NCBI GenBank assembly: GCA_947568835.1
Contig: OX387605.1
Span: forward strand, 2,666,001-2,730,000
Source: Protonemura montana
Lineage: Eukaryota; Arthropoda; Insecta; Plecoptera; Nemouridae
Direction of reading: 5' to 3'
DNA length: 64,000 bases
This document shows positions 48,501 through 62,356 of this stretch, in pieces. Position numbers and translations under genes: made by a program. Each line of letters begins with the position of its first letter. The stretch's first letter is position 1. The notes under the pieces were generated by a model. That model made no database searches, was not told the origin of the DNA, and was given only the letters and a program-made list of their open reading frames with translations.

Positions 48501-51500
48501 CGAGCTGCTCGGAAATCGGCCGGCGAGGAGGGGCCTCTTGCGGCGAGGAAGACGAGAGAGTATCCTTGAGAGCCTTGGAATGGCCCTTGCGACCCCTTCC
48601 CTTACAACCGTGGTATGTGGAGTCTTTCTAATTGCAGTGTTGCAACTTTTAACAAAGGAAAAGGGGCATGAAAGTCGTTCTACGATCGCTCTCCATGTTC
48701 TAAATTATTTTCGCGAGCTCGCAGCGGCTCCTTGATTGCGACCCATCACCGCTTCTAAGTGGCAGACAAATGCAAGGGATCGCGGCACTAATCGCGATTT
48801 CAACGCGCAAGGTTTTGTCGGCGGTAGGTACGTGCACAATGCACCTCGCGCTGCGCAAGTGCAGTTGCAGTCAGGAATTTTACGACCAGCGTAGAACCAA
48901 TAATAATGTAGGCTAAACGGCACTGTGCTGGATTCACGAGCAGTCGATGAATCGTTTGGTCGAAGGCTCCGTGCCTCGTTCTTGCAAGAACGTTTAAAAA
49001 CGGCACTGACAAAATTGAGTTCACAAACAAATATCGTGCTGCAATTTGTGAGTACACATTTTCCCCTCCTCCGCACTCCTTCGCCTACGTTTTATCCACT
49101 CTCTATCAAATCTGCGCGATAATCTCCCACATTACAAAGGAGCGTCTCTGCCACGGGGCTCTGTCCCGGCTCTGTCGTGGGCTGCGACAGGAAGTGAAGA
49201 TGAATTGCCAGCGCGAGGAATGAACGAATTTGCGGTCGGCAAATTCTTTCAAGAGGCTAGCCTTTCTTTGGTCTCGCGTAATAAAGGCACACAGAGACGG
49301 CAGCGATGGGAACGAACATAGAAAACGACTCCGCTTTACGACATCCCCAGCTGGAGGTTGGGTTGACCTTACCTTGGCTTACACGTCACCTGGGAGCCGA
49401 CATCGCAAGTGCAGACTTCCTCGCACCCTTCGCGGATCGTCTCGCCCTTGTTGTACTTCTTGCCCTTGTGCAAGCACATGTCCTTTTCGGCCAGGTCGCC
49501 GTCGACAGCGTCAAACTCTGAAATATAGCGCACTCGTTTAGACACGCACTAGGGCATAGGGCAGAGCGCCTCATTAATCGAGCCCTGGAGAGCAAATTCC
49601 CCCCAGACTGGAGATTCTGACTCCTGATCAGGTCATCCTGTCACAAGGCACGCAGGTCTGATCGGCTCCTTAACTCTTTCAGTCTTATCTTGACAATCGA
49701 TCACATCAAAAAAACGTGAAAAAGCGTGGTAAATGCTAGTTGCAAAGTTGGACGATAATAGTTTGCGCAAAAGTCGCCTTGTGGAGGTTTCTTTGGCGGG
49801 AAGGTCTCTTACTGGGTCACAATGTGTTCGAAGAACATATGAGATTAACATGCCAGCTGAAGGAACTGTCCAGCTGGAGGAACAGTTCAGCTAAAAGCCC
49901 TCCATGATATCCCGAGACAGTTTTTCCACACTCCAGCGCATGGCCATCTTCATTAGTATCTTGACCAGTGCGTGAAACGAGCATGCCGTATTCCCATAGC
50001 CCAGGATGTCCGCGCATGCGTTCGACGCAACGGCACGCTAATTGCTTCCTCAAAGGTATTACTTGATTCACAATCAAAGTGGACAGCGAATTCTCTCTGA
50101 CACTTAATTGAGATTGTGTAATATTATATTGTCAGTCCTCGCGATATCAGGGATATGTATTCGATTAACTTTTTAGTAGAACTTTCATTGAATGCAATTC
50201 TCATTATGCATCGAGTTGTAATAATGGTTTCGTGTGGTTCACACTTGAGCGCCAATGTTATCCAATGCGTTTGGTTTCTGCAGCCAACAATATGGCGGCC
50301 GGTCGGTCACCAAAGCGTGCCCGCGGACTTGCGGTGAGCCAGCCACGGTCTGGTGCGATCCAGAGCGAATGCGTCGTTCAACGTATCCCTGCAGTGACAT
50401 GTCTCTCTCTATTACCCGGTGTACGCCGTCGGCAAATAAGTGTGTTTGAGTGTAATGAGATGAATATATTCTAATTCTGCACGGATTCGGGGAACGGTAA
50501 ACCGTGTTTCCTGCTAGCGATTGTTCTCTGGCCGCCCGGCCGGCCGGATCGTCTCACCTCGAGACTCTCCACTTTTCCTTTTATTTGCATCTTGCGTATC
50601 CGAGGCGCTCGCTGACGGGAACCCCGAGAGGTTGTTTGACAAATTAGCAGTAAACACAAGAGAGCGCGAGCTTGTAAAGAACCTACACGTTTGATCGCTG
50701 CCCAGAGATAGCAGAGCAATTTCTTGAGATAACAACAGACTAAATAAGACAGAGATTTATTTTGAAAATGTGCTCCGCGCCGCAAGAACTGCGTTTAGAA
50801 TGCAGACTCGGTCGTTGATTAACGATTTCTAAATGTAATTTTCCTGTCGGAATTTCTAAATATCGGTAGAAAATGGAACCAGAAATAAACACCGCCTTGC
50901 CGCGTTATCGCCTTCATCAGACCATCCGCCATAAAGCTATAAACCACCGCCATATAAAAGGAAAACAGGAAAGCATCGCATCGCCTCACCGGTCTCGTGG
51001 GTGCACACTAGCAGCGAGCAACAGGTGTCGTCCGTCGTCTTCTCCGTGCAGGCGGCGTCCAGGTTCGAGCCCCGTCGGTACATGGGTCGACTGCACCGAG
51101 GATGGCATTGAACTCGCGCCCCATTCGCGCACTCGCACGACTCCTCGCACCCTCTGTTCCACTTCTCCCCGATGCCGTACGACTCGCCGGCGTCCACGCA
51201 CATGTTGCCCACCACGACGCCCATGTCGCTGGAGGCGGTGGTCGTCATACTCTCGGTGGTCGTGATGCTCTCGGTGGTCGACGCCTCCCCGGTGCTCACC
51301 GTGCCGTTGGATGGCGTTGACAGCGAGGACATGTCGATGTCGTCCAGGTTTAGGTCTTGCAACAGCTCGGTCATGTTGACGGCGCGCCCGAAAGACGTTC
51401 GATTGGCGTCGACGTCCATCGGGGCGACGGCGACGTCGACTTTGCTTGGCGAGGGCGTTTCTGTCGTCGCGTTTGAGGAGGTGGTGTTGGTCGCTGTAAC

Positions 51501-54500
51501 AGAAGTAATGACGGTGAGCGGTCTCTGGACATGACAAACATCGGAAGATTGATATCAATGGTGGACAGGTGTGGCGGCGGCACGCGCGTCGGCGCAGAGC
51601 AGTGCAGAAAAACAAGACGCGCAAACCTGATTTTCTCGCCGAAGAGGAAGAAGTAGGTAATAAATTAGACGACATGAGATAATTAAAATGCTTGTTCTGT
51701 AAGCAACGGTCACTTTGAGGCGTGCATTTTAGTCCACTGTTTGAGTGGCACGGCAGACTTGAAAATACAGTCGCTGGTTTGTTGGGCTAGAACTTGAAGG
51801 TGCATGTGAACCCTGGTTTGGAGGTCAGCGCGAAGCCACGAGAGACATGCTCTCCCGAACGCAATTAGAAGCTGTCTGATCGCTAGGTCAGCCAAAGAAC
51901 GCAACGCTAATTCCTTGGACGCTAGAAATTATTTTTTAATCGTCGCCGAGTGAAAAATACCACAATATCGTCGGTGAAATCTGAAACTTTTTGCTCAAAA
52001 GTAATTTTATTTTCGAAGGAGATTTACTTTTTTTAATAGTTCCATGCAGATCGTGAGAGTTTTGGTGGGCTCTTTCGCACGTAACATTCTAGTCCACACC
52101 ACTAAAGCAGTTCTCGTATTCGTGAGTGTTTTAATGAACAAATACTACAGGGATGGCATGTTTTGGGAATATGTGCCATGGCAATGGCATGTGCCTGGTT
52201 GTCTCTAAAAAGCGAGGCATTGGTTACGGCAAACCTCTGCGACAAAACGCTGAAGCCGGTAAAGTGATATTAGAAACCACTTCCCGTTACCACCTGATCC
52301 TCGACTTGACAGATCTGTGAGTCACTCTGTCGTACTTGCTCATTGGCATTCACGTCACATACCCAAGCTCTCGACTCCACTCCAAACAAAAGCGATCTGT
52401 CGAAGATAGTAATTACAATTTGTAATTCACCTCCCTCTAATTACCTGTACACATAAACGCAATCACTTGAATACGACTTCGATTGTGCACGAGTAAATCT
52501 TTAAACTCGCTGTCTATTGGTGACCTACTTCATTGAAATCATATCAGGCTTCGCAATCTTTTTAAGCTTTTTTTCCTTCTCGATTGTAAATTCTTTTCTC
52601 CTGAGAAATAGTTTACCATTCGACGGGTACATCGTCGATGGCACACTCGATACGTCGTCTCTGTACAATTTACACACAATTCACATGTGGTTTAACGAGC
52701 TGTCAAAGAGGAAAACAATTGCACGTGGCGTTCGAGAGAAGTGTAACTTTCCTGTACTTTCCATGTAGTAGTGACGTCTAGTCCTTGTTCTGTTCGAAGT
52801 GTCATTGGTCTTGATCAATTTACACAGAACGTTTGGTTTGAAACCTCGCCAATATCCACCTGTATAATTAGTACCGTCATGCTAACTTCTTTGACAAATA
52901 GAAGTTTCAAAAACCCCAGTCCTGTTGACGTCTTTTGCAGACCCACGCTTTGGTGCTTGCAATATGTGGTCCATTTAAAGACAGCATCCGAGCGAACGAA
53001 CGGGTCCAAGGACGTTTCCCAACTATTCATCCAATCGCCGCTAATTGGAGCCACAAAGCAGTTCGTTTTCTCAGACGTGCGTTCGACCAATGCACACAAA
53101 TATATTTGCAAATGCATCTGATTCACCAACATCAAGCTGGGCAAATTGACCTTAATAAGCTGATTATAAGCGAGGCGATTGCTTCTAATTAGCACGTGCT
53201 GGCTATGAGAGGCGATTTATGTACATCGGTGAAACAATTAGCCCACGAGGCTGGGAAAACGTCGAGTGGAGCAAGGCACAAGCAAAGAGCGCACGATAAA
53301 AGCTGTCATTAAATCAAACATAAAATCATTGTTTTTGTTCAGTAAACAGAATCGATAAGGTGCTAGTAAAATATTGATTACCTGCTACTTAACACCAGCC
53401 TAGCTAATCTGGTTACACTTTCGGTATGCCAGTTCATGTTGATAATAAAATATCAATTGCTGCTATCGGTGGCGTACCAAAGCACGGTCAGATGTGATCA
53501 TTCATAATTGCCCTCGTCTTAGCACCTGCATTACAAATGTTTTACCTGATAATTACCCGTTCACTGCGAATGCTGTTGGACGTGTAGTTTATTAGGAGGC
53601 TATATTTACTTTTCCCAGCGCCTCCGGTACCGAACCTAATGGTCGTGGTTATGCAAGGCTCGATGGTTTGGGCCGACGACCTCGTGCATGGCACTCAACT
53701 CAGTCACCGCGATCTCGATTTAGTGCTTTCGGTGCCGACGCCTCGTTTTGTTTGACGACGCATCCATGGGGATCGCGTCGTGTTGAAGCGCGTGGCATGA
53801 TTTTTGTGGAAATATCACCCAGGTTAAGCACCACTTTGCCGAGACGGGCATTGGATGGGTGACCATCGCACTCATGGTCAACTTTGTTATGGGACAGGGG
53901 CTAGAGCTTTAATGGAAATGTTTATCAACCTCTCGACAGCATGATTTTGTGGAGAAATCCTGTTGTTTGCCTTTGGACGGGACGTTAAGCCAGTGGTTCC
54001 CTTGATGCTCTTCGACAGGAGTAGGCTACGTGCCGGCACCGGCTATCGCAGATCATCCTCAACATCCCTGACAATGGTATTAGACCAGACGCCGCCGACC
54101 TCGTTGCCATGAGAGTGCGTCGTTAAGCACAAAACAAAGTCAGCTGGTGAGTTGAACGCGGGGGTCCCGTCCAGTCAAACGCTGGCAGCGCGGCCTGTTC
54201 GGAGCACGCGCCTGCGCTCCACTCGTGACCTTCGAAGTGGTCAACTGCTGAAGGCCACTCGTAAAGGCTTGGACTCATCTCCGAAGCGCGGGCACAGAAA
54301 AAAAGTACGAACTAAAAGATACGACTCTGTGGACGGTTTCGCCATGGAGCCGAACGCGAGGTGGCTGCCGATGTCCGCACGGCGCACCGTGTGTATCGTG
54401 GCGATTAGCAAGATGCGTCGTGACTTAATCATACGACAACAATGGAGTGCTTTCATCATCGAGGGAAATAGCCATGCCGTGCGTCTGCAACGGTTATTCC

Positions 54501-57500
54501 GAGGCGAGGGTCGCGAGTTTACACTTCTCAGCGGTGCAGGGAGGCGTCGTGCTGGCGTCGTCGGCTGAGGAGGTGTAGGAAAGACACAAGATACTTAATC
54601 CTAGCTATTGGCAAATCACCAACGCCGGGGAAATGTGAGATCTCCGTACACATTCCCATTGGTAAATGTCATTGCCAAGAGTTTATCGGAAGTTACTACA
54701 TGAAAAAACATGCGACAACGTAACGTGTTGTAGCGTGGTATCTGGAAGCTGAGAAACAAAACATGAACTAGGCGGCAGTGTTTTAAGCACACAGTGGATT
54801 TGCAGAGCACCACTGGTGCAACAGGCTGCCTATTATGGGTCGAATGAGAAATCTTGACTTTGAATAAAGAAATTGCTGCAGTGAATGGTTCTTTGCCAGT
54901 GACCGAGATCCTTTATGCGCTACCGTCGAGGGTCCGACAGCTTCGTGTACGTGTACTTGAGACTGCTATGCAAATAAAATAGGTGAAATGTAAATGTAGG
55001 CGTAGGAGGTTGTTGTTTATATTGCTTTGGATATCGTAGACCACATTGCAACTATCTCAAATGCAGTTACAAAGGAGTACTTCACCCAGATAGTGAATCT
55101 TAGGATGTCAGAACGCCTGGTCTGGTGTCCACGAAGAGATGGACATCATTTTGGAGGCAGGGTCTCCGACTTTAAAATGTAATTACACTTATCGTGCTTT
55201 GCCGAATAGTGACCCACTCTGGGTGAGAAATAATTAGTGCTCAGTGAGACAGTGGACAAAAACTACGAACGTGCCATAATCTAGCCAGAGGGCATGATGT
55301 GCTAAAAAGAAAATTACCGTAGTGCCGATCGCATTACAATAATTGCACCATGGGAGAAAGATAGTGTTTTGGTCCGAGTCTGCAGTTCATCGAGTTCGCT
55401 CACGAGTCACGAGTCCATGCAATAACAACAACAGCTCTGGTCTGCAGACTGCCCTTGGTATGATCTGCATAGGAATACCGACGGACCGAAGTCGATAAGC
55501 CTCTTCACAGTGTTGGTTCACAGTCGCGGGCTCGTGAGCACACATCAAGCTCGCCCTGTCAGTTATACGCTGAGGATGTGCATGTCAAACAAAACATTCG
55601 CCGACGGAATATGAATTTTAATAGCAAAGTGCATCTTTATAGCGCAGCGTTCTTTTAATTAGCCGGGGAAAGGCACTTCATAATTGCATTACAATTCGCC
55701 CTGCAAGGTTCAAGTAATTTTATGTACGATACGCATATTAGCGCGTGCTTGCCGCAATTTATTGATTTGTTTAAAATATCTCGACCTTTGAGACAGGAAA
55801 TTCAGCAGAAACCAGACCCTGGGCTCTTGAATTGAATCTTATTCATGAGGGTTCAAATTGTGTACCGTGTATATGAGTTACAGTTATGTACATTATGTAG
55901 ATGATGACAAATGCATGACACGAAAGTGGCCAAGTGCCTGCAGAGCTCCCTTGTTACATAACCAAAGTAAAGTAAGTCCTCTCTATGGGCCTTTGAATGA
56001 CGTCTCGGTGCAGACTTTAAAATGGGTTCAAAGTGTACCGACTCCCAAGGCGTGAATTTGGGTGCTTTCGAACTTCGGACCGCGCAAGAATGCTTTCTAT
56101 GGTCTACGAGGGACGGTAAAGAAGATGCTAGTCCAACGCATATCCTTATCATCATCCACTCATTCCCCTACCCCATAAGATCAGTGCCACGGGACCCAAA
56201 GTCAAAACAGTGCGTCGTTAAAGACAAGCAATCAATCAATCCAACGCATCGCCTGCCGTCCGCGACGGTAGGCGATTGCACCGGATCCAGCTGTCGCGTC
56301 GTCGGAAGAGACCATGAGGTCGGAGAGAGCCACGTTAGTGGATGGATGGGGACATCGTTGACTCACACGCCACTGGCACGACTAGTGGATGACAGTCGCG
56401 AGTGTTTGGGGACATAAGAGGAAACCCCAGAGTGTGGTAATCGTGCAAGGCATACAACGAACAGTACGTAGTACCTACCGTCATCACGGCGTTGTTAGAA
56501 TCTAGAAAGGGATGGCATTTTTCACCGTCCTTCAAGTCTTATTTTAGTAACGACTTCATGATGACGCTCTCTGCGTTCTACTAAATTTGTGCGTAAGTGG
56601 TTGATATATGACCAACCTACGTTGCCGCAGGAGTATTTGCCACGTCATAATTATCATAGCGTAACATAACTTGATTCTGAATTAGAATTTAAAAATAAAT
56701 TACATAACTATTCTATAAATCGATTAAAATCCGATATATCTTAAACAACTTTGTGCTCATCAGATTACGTCACCGATCAGCCAGACCGAGCACGACGCAG
56801 TGACTTTTGAAACAAGCGCTGGTGAAATGGCAAACAGTAGGTTCGTCCGACCGAACTCTATGCTGGTTAACAACCACGTGCAGAAAACAAGCATCCGGGT
56901 TCGATCTTTGGCTGAGCCACTAAACCAAGGGGAAGATGAATCATGCATATTACGGGACATTTTCTTAATATACGTCTCACTGTCCGGACCAGATCATAAG
57001 TCATGCCTTTCACGAATGTGCGAACCAAAACGTATGTCTCGCACCCAAAGATTTACAGGTTGACACTCCCACTTTAGGGATTGTACCAAGCCATGTTAAG
57101 TCTCTCTGGTCCGCGGAGAGCGAGGTGTATATCAAAGATTTCCATTCTGCGAGTAAAAGTACTCTTAGTAGGTACATAAGTAGACCTCATTAACCCAATA
57201 GCAAGGTCAATTTGTCTATATGCCATCAAACCATGATGCGTTATGTGTGCCTCAATCATAATGTTTCCCAATATTTGTAGGTAAACTTGAGGAGTTCTCT
57301 GGCTGATTGGGCAGCTGCGCTTCAATGAATGACTTGAGAAATGAGTCTCGTGACATTTCCTTCCTGATGGCCGCGAGGAAAATGTCCCACGGACACGCTG
57401 AAGAAGCCACTGATGATCACCGTGTCTATGTTAATAGCTGCTTGCTTTGTTTATTGGCGACCGGTGGCAGTAGTAGGTTATTATTACATTGCATCGAAGC

Positions 57501-60500
57501 GGAAGAGGACGGGCCACACTATGGTGGTTTATGATCAATAATAAAGTGAAATTACTACCTTAAAGTTGATATAAAGAGCGAAGAAAGTGACTCGAGCAAG
57601 GCACGTTGCACCGTTATACGTGTGTGTAAATAGAAGCAACGAGTAGTTGTACTTATTACTGACCTCACGGTGCGACACGTGCAAACAAAACTTATTAATT
57701 AGGAACTGTACTGAGCCACATGTAGGCACACATGTAGATTTCTTTGTCGAGAAATTTGCTTGCCAAAGTGCATGTAATGTGTAAATGTATTCTCCCATCA
57801 TTGTGTTGGAGGCAACGAGTGAAAAAGAAGTGGCGAGCGCCGAAATACAAGGAAGTGTCTGCTGCAATATGATGTGCCACGACCGCCGGTGTGGTTAGAT
57901 TTTGTGGGCTTTTCGTTTCTACAAACTCGAGTTGGATTATTACTCGAATTAAACTGATGGAACCCGTTGCCACAACGGAATGTCTCATTACATGTTTCGA
58001 TTGTCATTATTATTGTCATATGACAATCGCTAGAATTAACGCGCCCCGTTGTGATTGCTTTAAGAGTGCAGTGGATTTTGCCAATTATTTTGTGGGATCT
58101 TTGACACTCGGTACCGTCTCGATCCATTACCCTCCACGCCGAGCGATGCTAAGACTTTGTAACCAACCAACCAACCAACCAACATGTCGATCCACTCCGA
58201 CTGATAAATCGCACTTATTTTCGTGTTTAATTACGCAACGCCGCGTTGAAGCCGAGTGAACGCTCGCTACAAAGTTCACGCGCAAAATAAAATACAGGCC
58301 CGAATTCTCTGTTGAATATCGACAAGTATTGCGCACGTTTCTCAGTTCAACAGGTCGTGACTTCGTTACTCGTCGAGGGCGAGCACCAATCAGGTGGAGA
58401 AAAGACCACGGAGATTGCCGCGGAGAGAATTGTTGTGGAAAACATAGCAACTGCGAATGGTCCGGAGTGTTTAAACACGCTCAACGATTGCATCCACAAC
58501 CGCGAGCAGCGTGCTTTGGGTGAGACAAAAAAAAATACGAAATGAGACGAAATTTAAACTAGGAAATGAAACAGTGTTAATTAATATGACAACACACATT
58601 GTGGGATTGTATCACTTAACTCGCGAGCTTGTTTCGTGTAAGATGTTTTGTTTTTTTAATTGCATCAGTGTGAAAGTAACGTGTACTGATTTGCTGGCGT
58701 GATTGGACGACAAATTGTGTCGCCAACAATTTGCCGTCAACCCTTTAGTGCAGGGGACGGGGTGGACGGGGGGTGACGGGGGGACGGGGGGACGGGGGGA
58801 CCACGCGAAACTGCCGCGTACGCGACTTTGTCGAACGGTTAGCGCGAACGGAACTGCACACAAATTAGCATGCGTTCGAGTGCGAGGCGATGCGTGATAA
58901 CGCGTGGCCCCTGCGTTTCGCCGGCTTCCTGTGTCCGCAGCGAGGACCAAGGGGACGTGACCAACGTTCCAACTCCAATCACTGGGTCGTACAGCGCGTT
59001 AGACCATTGTAATGTACAACAATTTGCTGACAATTAGTTTTTTACTCATTTTAATAGCATTTGCATTCATTACCGATGAAATTCGGATTTAATAACGCTT
59101 TGTCGCTTGGTTTTGGCACATGGACCTTGGCACTTGTCACTTTGACATTGACAGGTAGGGGCATGCGTGTTTTCTGTGTTAAGGGGCGCCAAAATTCTTC
59201 TGTCTCCCACTCTGTCGAGCCAATTGAGATATTGTGCTTGAGGCTTGAGGCTTGAGGCAGCAGTGCTGTCAGGCAAGTAATCAATAGCGATGCCACCTTT
59301 ATGAAACGGTGCTGTTTTTATCTAACAAATTGACCTAAACCTGCTTCAAATTTCGAGTTCTATTACGCAGGCACCTGCATTCATATACCAGGAAGATGTC
59401 GCATCTACCGAAATTGTCGGATCTATCATATTCCAGGGCGAACAGAGTTTCCGCTCTGCATTGCTGCGTTCAGCATTAGACATGGACACGAGGACTCTTG
59501 CTGGCAACAATCTGTCCCGGAGATTGCAGCTCGGATCGGATTCGCAAGGGATCAAGCTGCTGCCACCATTAACCTCCTTCGGTCCGCGACATTCACTGCT
59601 TGGCTTCTTTGCGGAACCCGCGGTGTTCCAATTAGAGAATCATGCTAATCGCGATCGTCTCTGCATTGGTGTGCGTCTTACACTATACCCGTGACTCTAT
59701 TCCATTCAATTAACATGCCCGTTATAATTCTCGACAAAGAACGGGCCGAGTTATCGGTGTAACCGTACGTTCGACGCGGCCGAGTCTTATAGAAACCGCT
59801 GCGATGGACCATGCGATTGCAACAATGCACAGGCATTGTTTCCGAAACCGCACAATACCCGGTGCTAACATATTGTTACAATTATACTGTTGGTCGTTTC
59901 ACCTGACATCTTCAGTTTGTCGGAATTGCAACACGGTCGACGCGAACAGTTAGTCGCTTCACGTCTAAGACATTATGTGACCCAACCTTTGCATTCGAGT
60001 AAGCATGTCTTCGGTTGTCGGCTAAAGTTACAACACATGGTCCCTGCACGCTACTTCCTCAAAAGAATAACATGTCATTAGGACTTTGTCGGCCGGAACG
60101 GCAATGCGATCGCGCCCGAAGCCTGGGTCTGCCATGGAATCGCAATCGGTGCTCGATGGAAAATTTCTGCACGCCGCTTCGTGTCGGCTGCGTCCACCTA
60201 CAGCTGCATATAGATGCGTGGTCACCCCGGTCTTAAGTAGCACACCCGGCATCTCATGTGTTCTAGGTGAGAGTTTATGTTCTACTTGATGATCGAAACC
60301 AGTCTCGTCCCCGTTCGAAATACGGTAAAGCAAGTCGCCAATTCGCCAATCGTACAAGTTTCTGTATGAGATTGACAATTATTGTTTGCACCGCGCGGGA
60401 ATCCAGGGCCCACGAGACGCCGAACTGAGGTAGAGCTCGAGGCTGAAGTCCGAACCGAGAGGCAGTGAAACAAAGTAATGTGTACGTACCACAATTCGTA

Positions 60501-60613
60501 TCATCCTTTTGGCATAAAATCTTCGTATCCTCGGCACTGATTACTTGAAGCACTGTCACTAGCACTGTCACTATCACCACCACGGATGGCAATATCACTC
60601 GACGTGACCGCAT
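36536..60613 (-). CDS. VWC/FN3 type I membrane protein (putative epidermal cell surface receptor-like)
   Basis: Fourteen minus-strand exons: 60613-60490, 51493-50990, 49517-49373, 47384-46999, 46202-46042, 45079-44749, 43806-41827, 40984-40798, 40426-40069, 39625-39457, 38287-38068, 37890-37784, 37548-37318 and 36543-36536. All phases fit, giving 1636 aa. Residues 1-27 are a signal peptide. VWC-like Cys-rich domains lie at about 140-205, 220-290, 388-465 and 465-545, with an FN3-like insert at about 300-385. A proline-rich stretch (551-1210) is followed by three FN3 domains (about 1235-1555), a TM helix (1576-1598), and a tail with YDNPSY (1620-1625), an NPxY-type sorting/PTB site. Likely roles are matrix or ligand binding at the epithelial surface. 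The layout resembles arthropod proteins annotated as putative epidermal cell surface receptor (from memory). Weak points are the 9-kb first intron, the GTTCGT donor of exon 7, and the 8-base last exon. Confidence 0.85.
38338..38672 (-). mobile_element. 5S-derived SINE copy in a receptor intron
   Basis: On the minus strand: 5S-like head (GCGCTGAGTCAAGTATTAAAT, then GGTGACCACCATACACATGG), spacer, body (TTGGATTTGTGGAGGAAAT), AGTAAGCTACATGCTGG, and the tail with ACGCCATAAAACC and GCGTCGTTAAATACC. One unit only; fairly diverged. Confidence 0.7.
41827..43806 (-). repeat. Proline-rich exon with PGP(F/V/I)RE repeats
   Basis: Exon 7 of the receptor, 660 aa. Its N-terminal third has eight or so copies of (M/L)(L/I)PGP(F/V/I)RE(T/I)E, often as an FRETE/VREIE pair. 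The middle is acidic with [15 protein letters not shown]. The C-terminal half is rich in P, Q, G and H with RPPxQGP repeats and three L-x-x-x-G-(V/I/L)-I-P-like helical motifs. No cysteines occur, in contrast to the flanking domains. It reads as an extended mucin-like or disordered stalk. Confidence 0.85.
53795..54138 (+). mobile_element. 5S-derived SINE copy in the receptor intron
   Basis: Head GGTTAAGCACCACTTTGCCG and GGCATTGGATGGGTGACC, body ATCAACCTCTCGACAGCATG, GACGGGACGTTAAGCCAGTG, CTCTTCGACAGGAGTAGGCT, and tail GAGTGCGTCGTTAAGCACAA. One unit, moderately diverged. Confidence 0.75.
56145..56243 (+). mobile_element. SINE tail fragment
   Basis: Only the 3' end of the family is present: TCATCATCCACTCATTCCCC, CAGTGCCACGGGACCC, AACAGTGCGTCGTTAAAGAC and a (CAAT)n end. 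Confidence 0.65.
58752..58801 (+). repeat. G-rich GGGGGGAC-type tandem repeat
   Basis: Runs of four to six G separated by AC, TGAC or TGGAC are repeated six times on the plus strand. It has the form of a G-quadruplex-forming minisatellite and lies in the receptor's first intron, on the strand opposite to transcription. Confidence 0.8.
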
Positions 60614-62356
60614 GCTGGTCTACTGAGACCTGCCACCGCGCAAGAAGCTCGCCAACTGACTGGCCGATTTCTTGCCGAGCTGGCGCGCCGATCCTCCGGC
60701 TCTGGCCTACATTACCTGTAACGCCGCCTAGCGGGCTGACGGACACCAGCGCCAGGTATTTCTCTCTCCATCGCCGTCTCGATCGGCTTACCTGCCCGCC
60801 CGGGGCGATCCTGAATGTGACGTCATGGAGAATTCTTCGTGACGGAACGGTCCGATCGCGGGTTCGGGTTTTTCTCGTGATGGGTGGAGGACGGGTGCCG
60901 GTCACGGCGGCGAAAGAGTTGTAGGAGATGGTAACAAAGCGCCGGGGACGTTCACCTGACGCTGCGTGAACGGCAGCCACAACTTCCAGGTATACGATGG
61001 GGGCGATTTGTCCTCTGAGTAACAAGGTGTCGACAGGCGAGGACCGAAAAGGAATTGTCAGGCTTGGCTTTGTTGGCGGCTGCCACGAGGGTGTGTTGAA
61101 TCGTCGACGCTGTCTTCGTGGGTCGTTGCCTTACGCCGCGGTGAATTATTTAGAACGCCGATCGACCGAACGCAGGTCTCGCCGGTGACAGAGATGATTC
61201 ACGCGATCGCCGCGCACGGAACTGGGTGGGCTTTGGTCGAGGGTGAAATCGGGATTGGGTGCGCGGGCAAAGTGCATGCGGTGAAAGACCAGGAACAAAA
61301 CATGATCCTCAATGAACTTTGTACACTTATTATTTAGCCAGGCTGCATGTAGCTGGCGGCAGGGGGCGGGGGTTATTTGATGTCAGACAACGATAAGAGT
61401 GGGTTGTTTGTGCACGTAATACACGGAACAACTAGATTTACAACGAGAATAGGTGTCCTTACACCTCAGGAAGACTTCCTGTTCGTTTGTTTTTTCTGCT
61501 AGCAAGACCGCGGCACGGAATTCAAAACTAATTTGACTCGGTTCACCGATGACGGGCAATAAATTGCGATTCTGTATTTGTAACAAACCCAAGAGGGGCA
61601 TAAATAACAAGCTTTCCTCTTTCACAATCCACCGCGTCGACTGCAACTTGATGGGCCGCTTTGCTGCGGTTTTAATGGGACCGTGCCTTCCGTAGCGCAT
61701 TCAAATCCCCGGCAGATTTCCAACGGGCTCTGGACCAGTCTGGCTGTCACCCGACTGTCGTATGTCTCGCGCATCAACGGCTGTCGAAAGAGCTCGATGT
61801 CTTTCTGCTGTATGACAACGAAGACCCAGTGGAAGGTCCACGCCCTCTCACAACGCCCGACTTTCTCATTCGCACAGTGCGTGGGCGACGCCAACAAATT
61901 CAATCATCGAGTCGACCTTACACTTGCATGTACAGACCTAGCAATTAGCAAGTATGAAGTAAAGTAATTGTATTTATTGTAACAGTATGAAAAAATTGGT
62001 ACATTGTTTTATTGAACACGATAATTAGAGTAATTTGCATTCGTCGAGACAATGGTGTGCACGCCAATAAGGTCGTTTTGATTTTTAGCTCTTCGTCAAG
62101 CTCAACGGTCGTCCTAGGCTCAGAATGTTGTGCTAGTTTCCTTGGGAGACACAAACTGTGAAAAAACTGAAATTTTTTTCCCTTGGACGCTTTAATTTTA
62201 ATTAATCACAGCCAAAGAGCCATCAACACAAAATAAACTTTACTACATTTCATGGTCGGAGCTCGGAGGCTGATTGAGAAGACAGAGAAGGAAGATTCTG
62301 ATGGAGACATTTAATAAAACAGTTTACATGTCACTGGATCTTAAAGGATGTGTGCT
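60614..62356. other. Upstream region of the receptor gene; no second gene confirmed
   Basis: The first 500 bases are GC-rich and likely hold the receptor's 5' UTR and promoter. At 61690-61950 long frames are open on both strands. Nothing recognisable is found in the remaining AT-rich part, which also contains the 3' flank of the LPMO gene. Confidence 0.45.

Larger units (their letters stand above)
51494..60489 (-). other. First intron of the receptor gene (9 kb)
   Basis: No further receptor exon is needed, because exon 1 and exon 2 join in phase 1. The intron contains a SINE (53795-54138), a SINE tail fragment (56145-56243), a (CCAA)n tract near 58164, and a G-rich repeat (58752-58801). A 126-codon minus-strand frame at 52815-53195 is not recognised. 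Confidence 0.55.

Noticed and set aside
52815..53195. 126-codon minus-strand frame in the receptor's first intron
   Set aside because: No recognisable motif, overlaps equally long plus-strand frames, AT-rich codon use unlike the neighbouring exons, not needed for the receptor frame.
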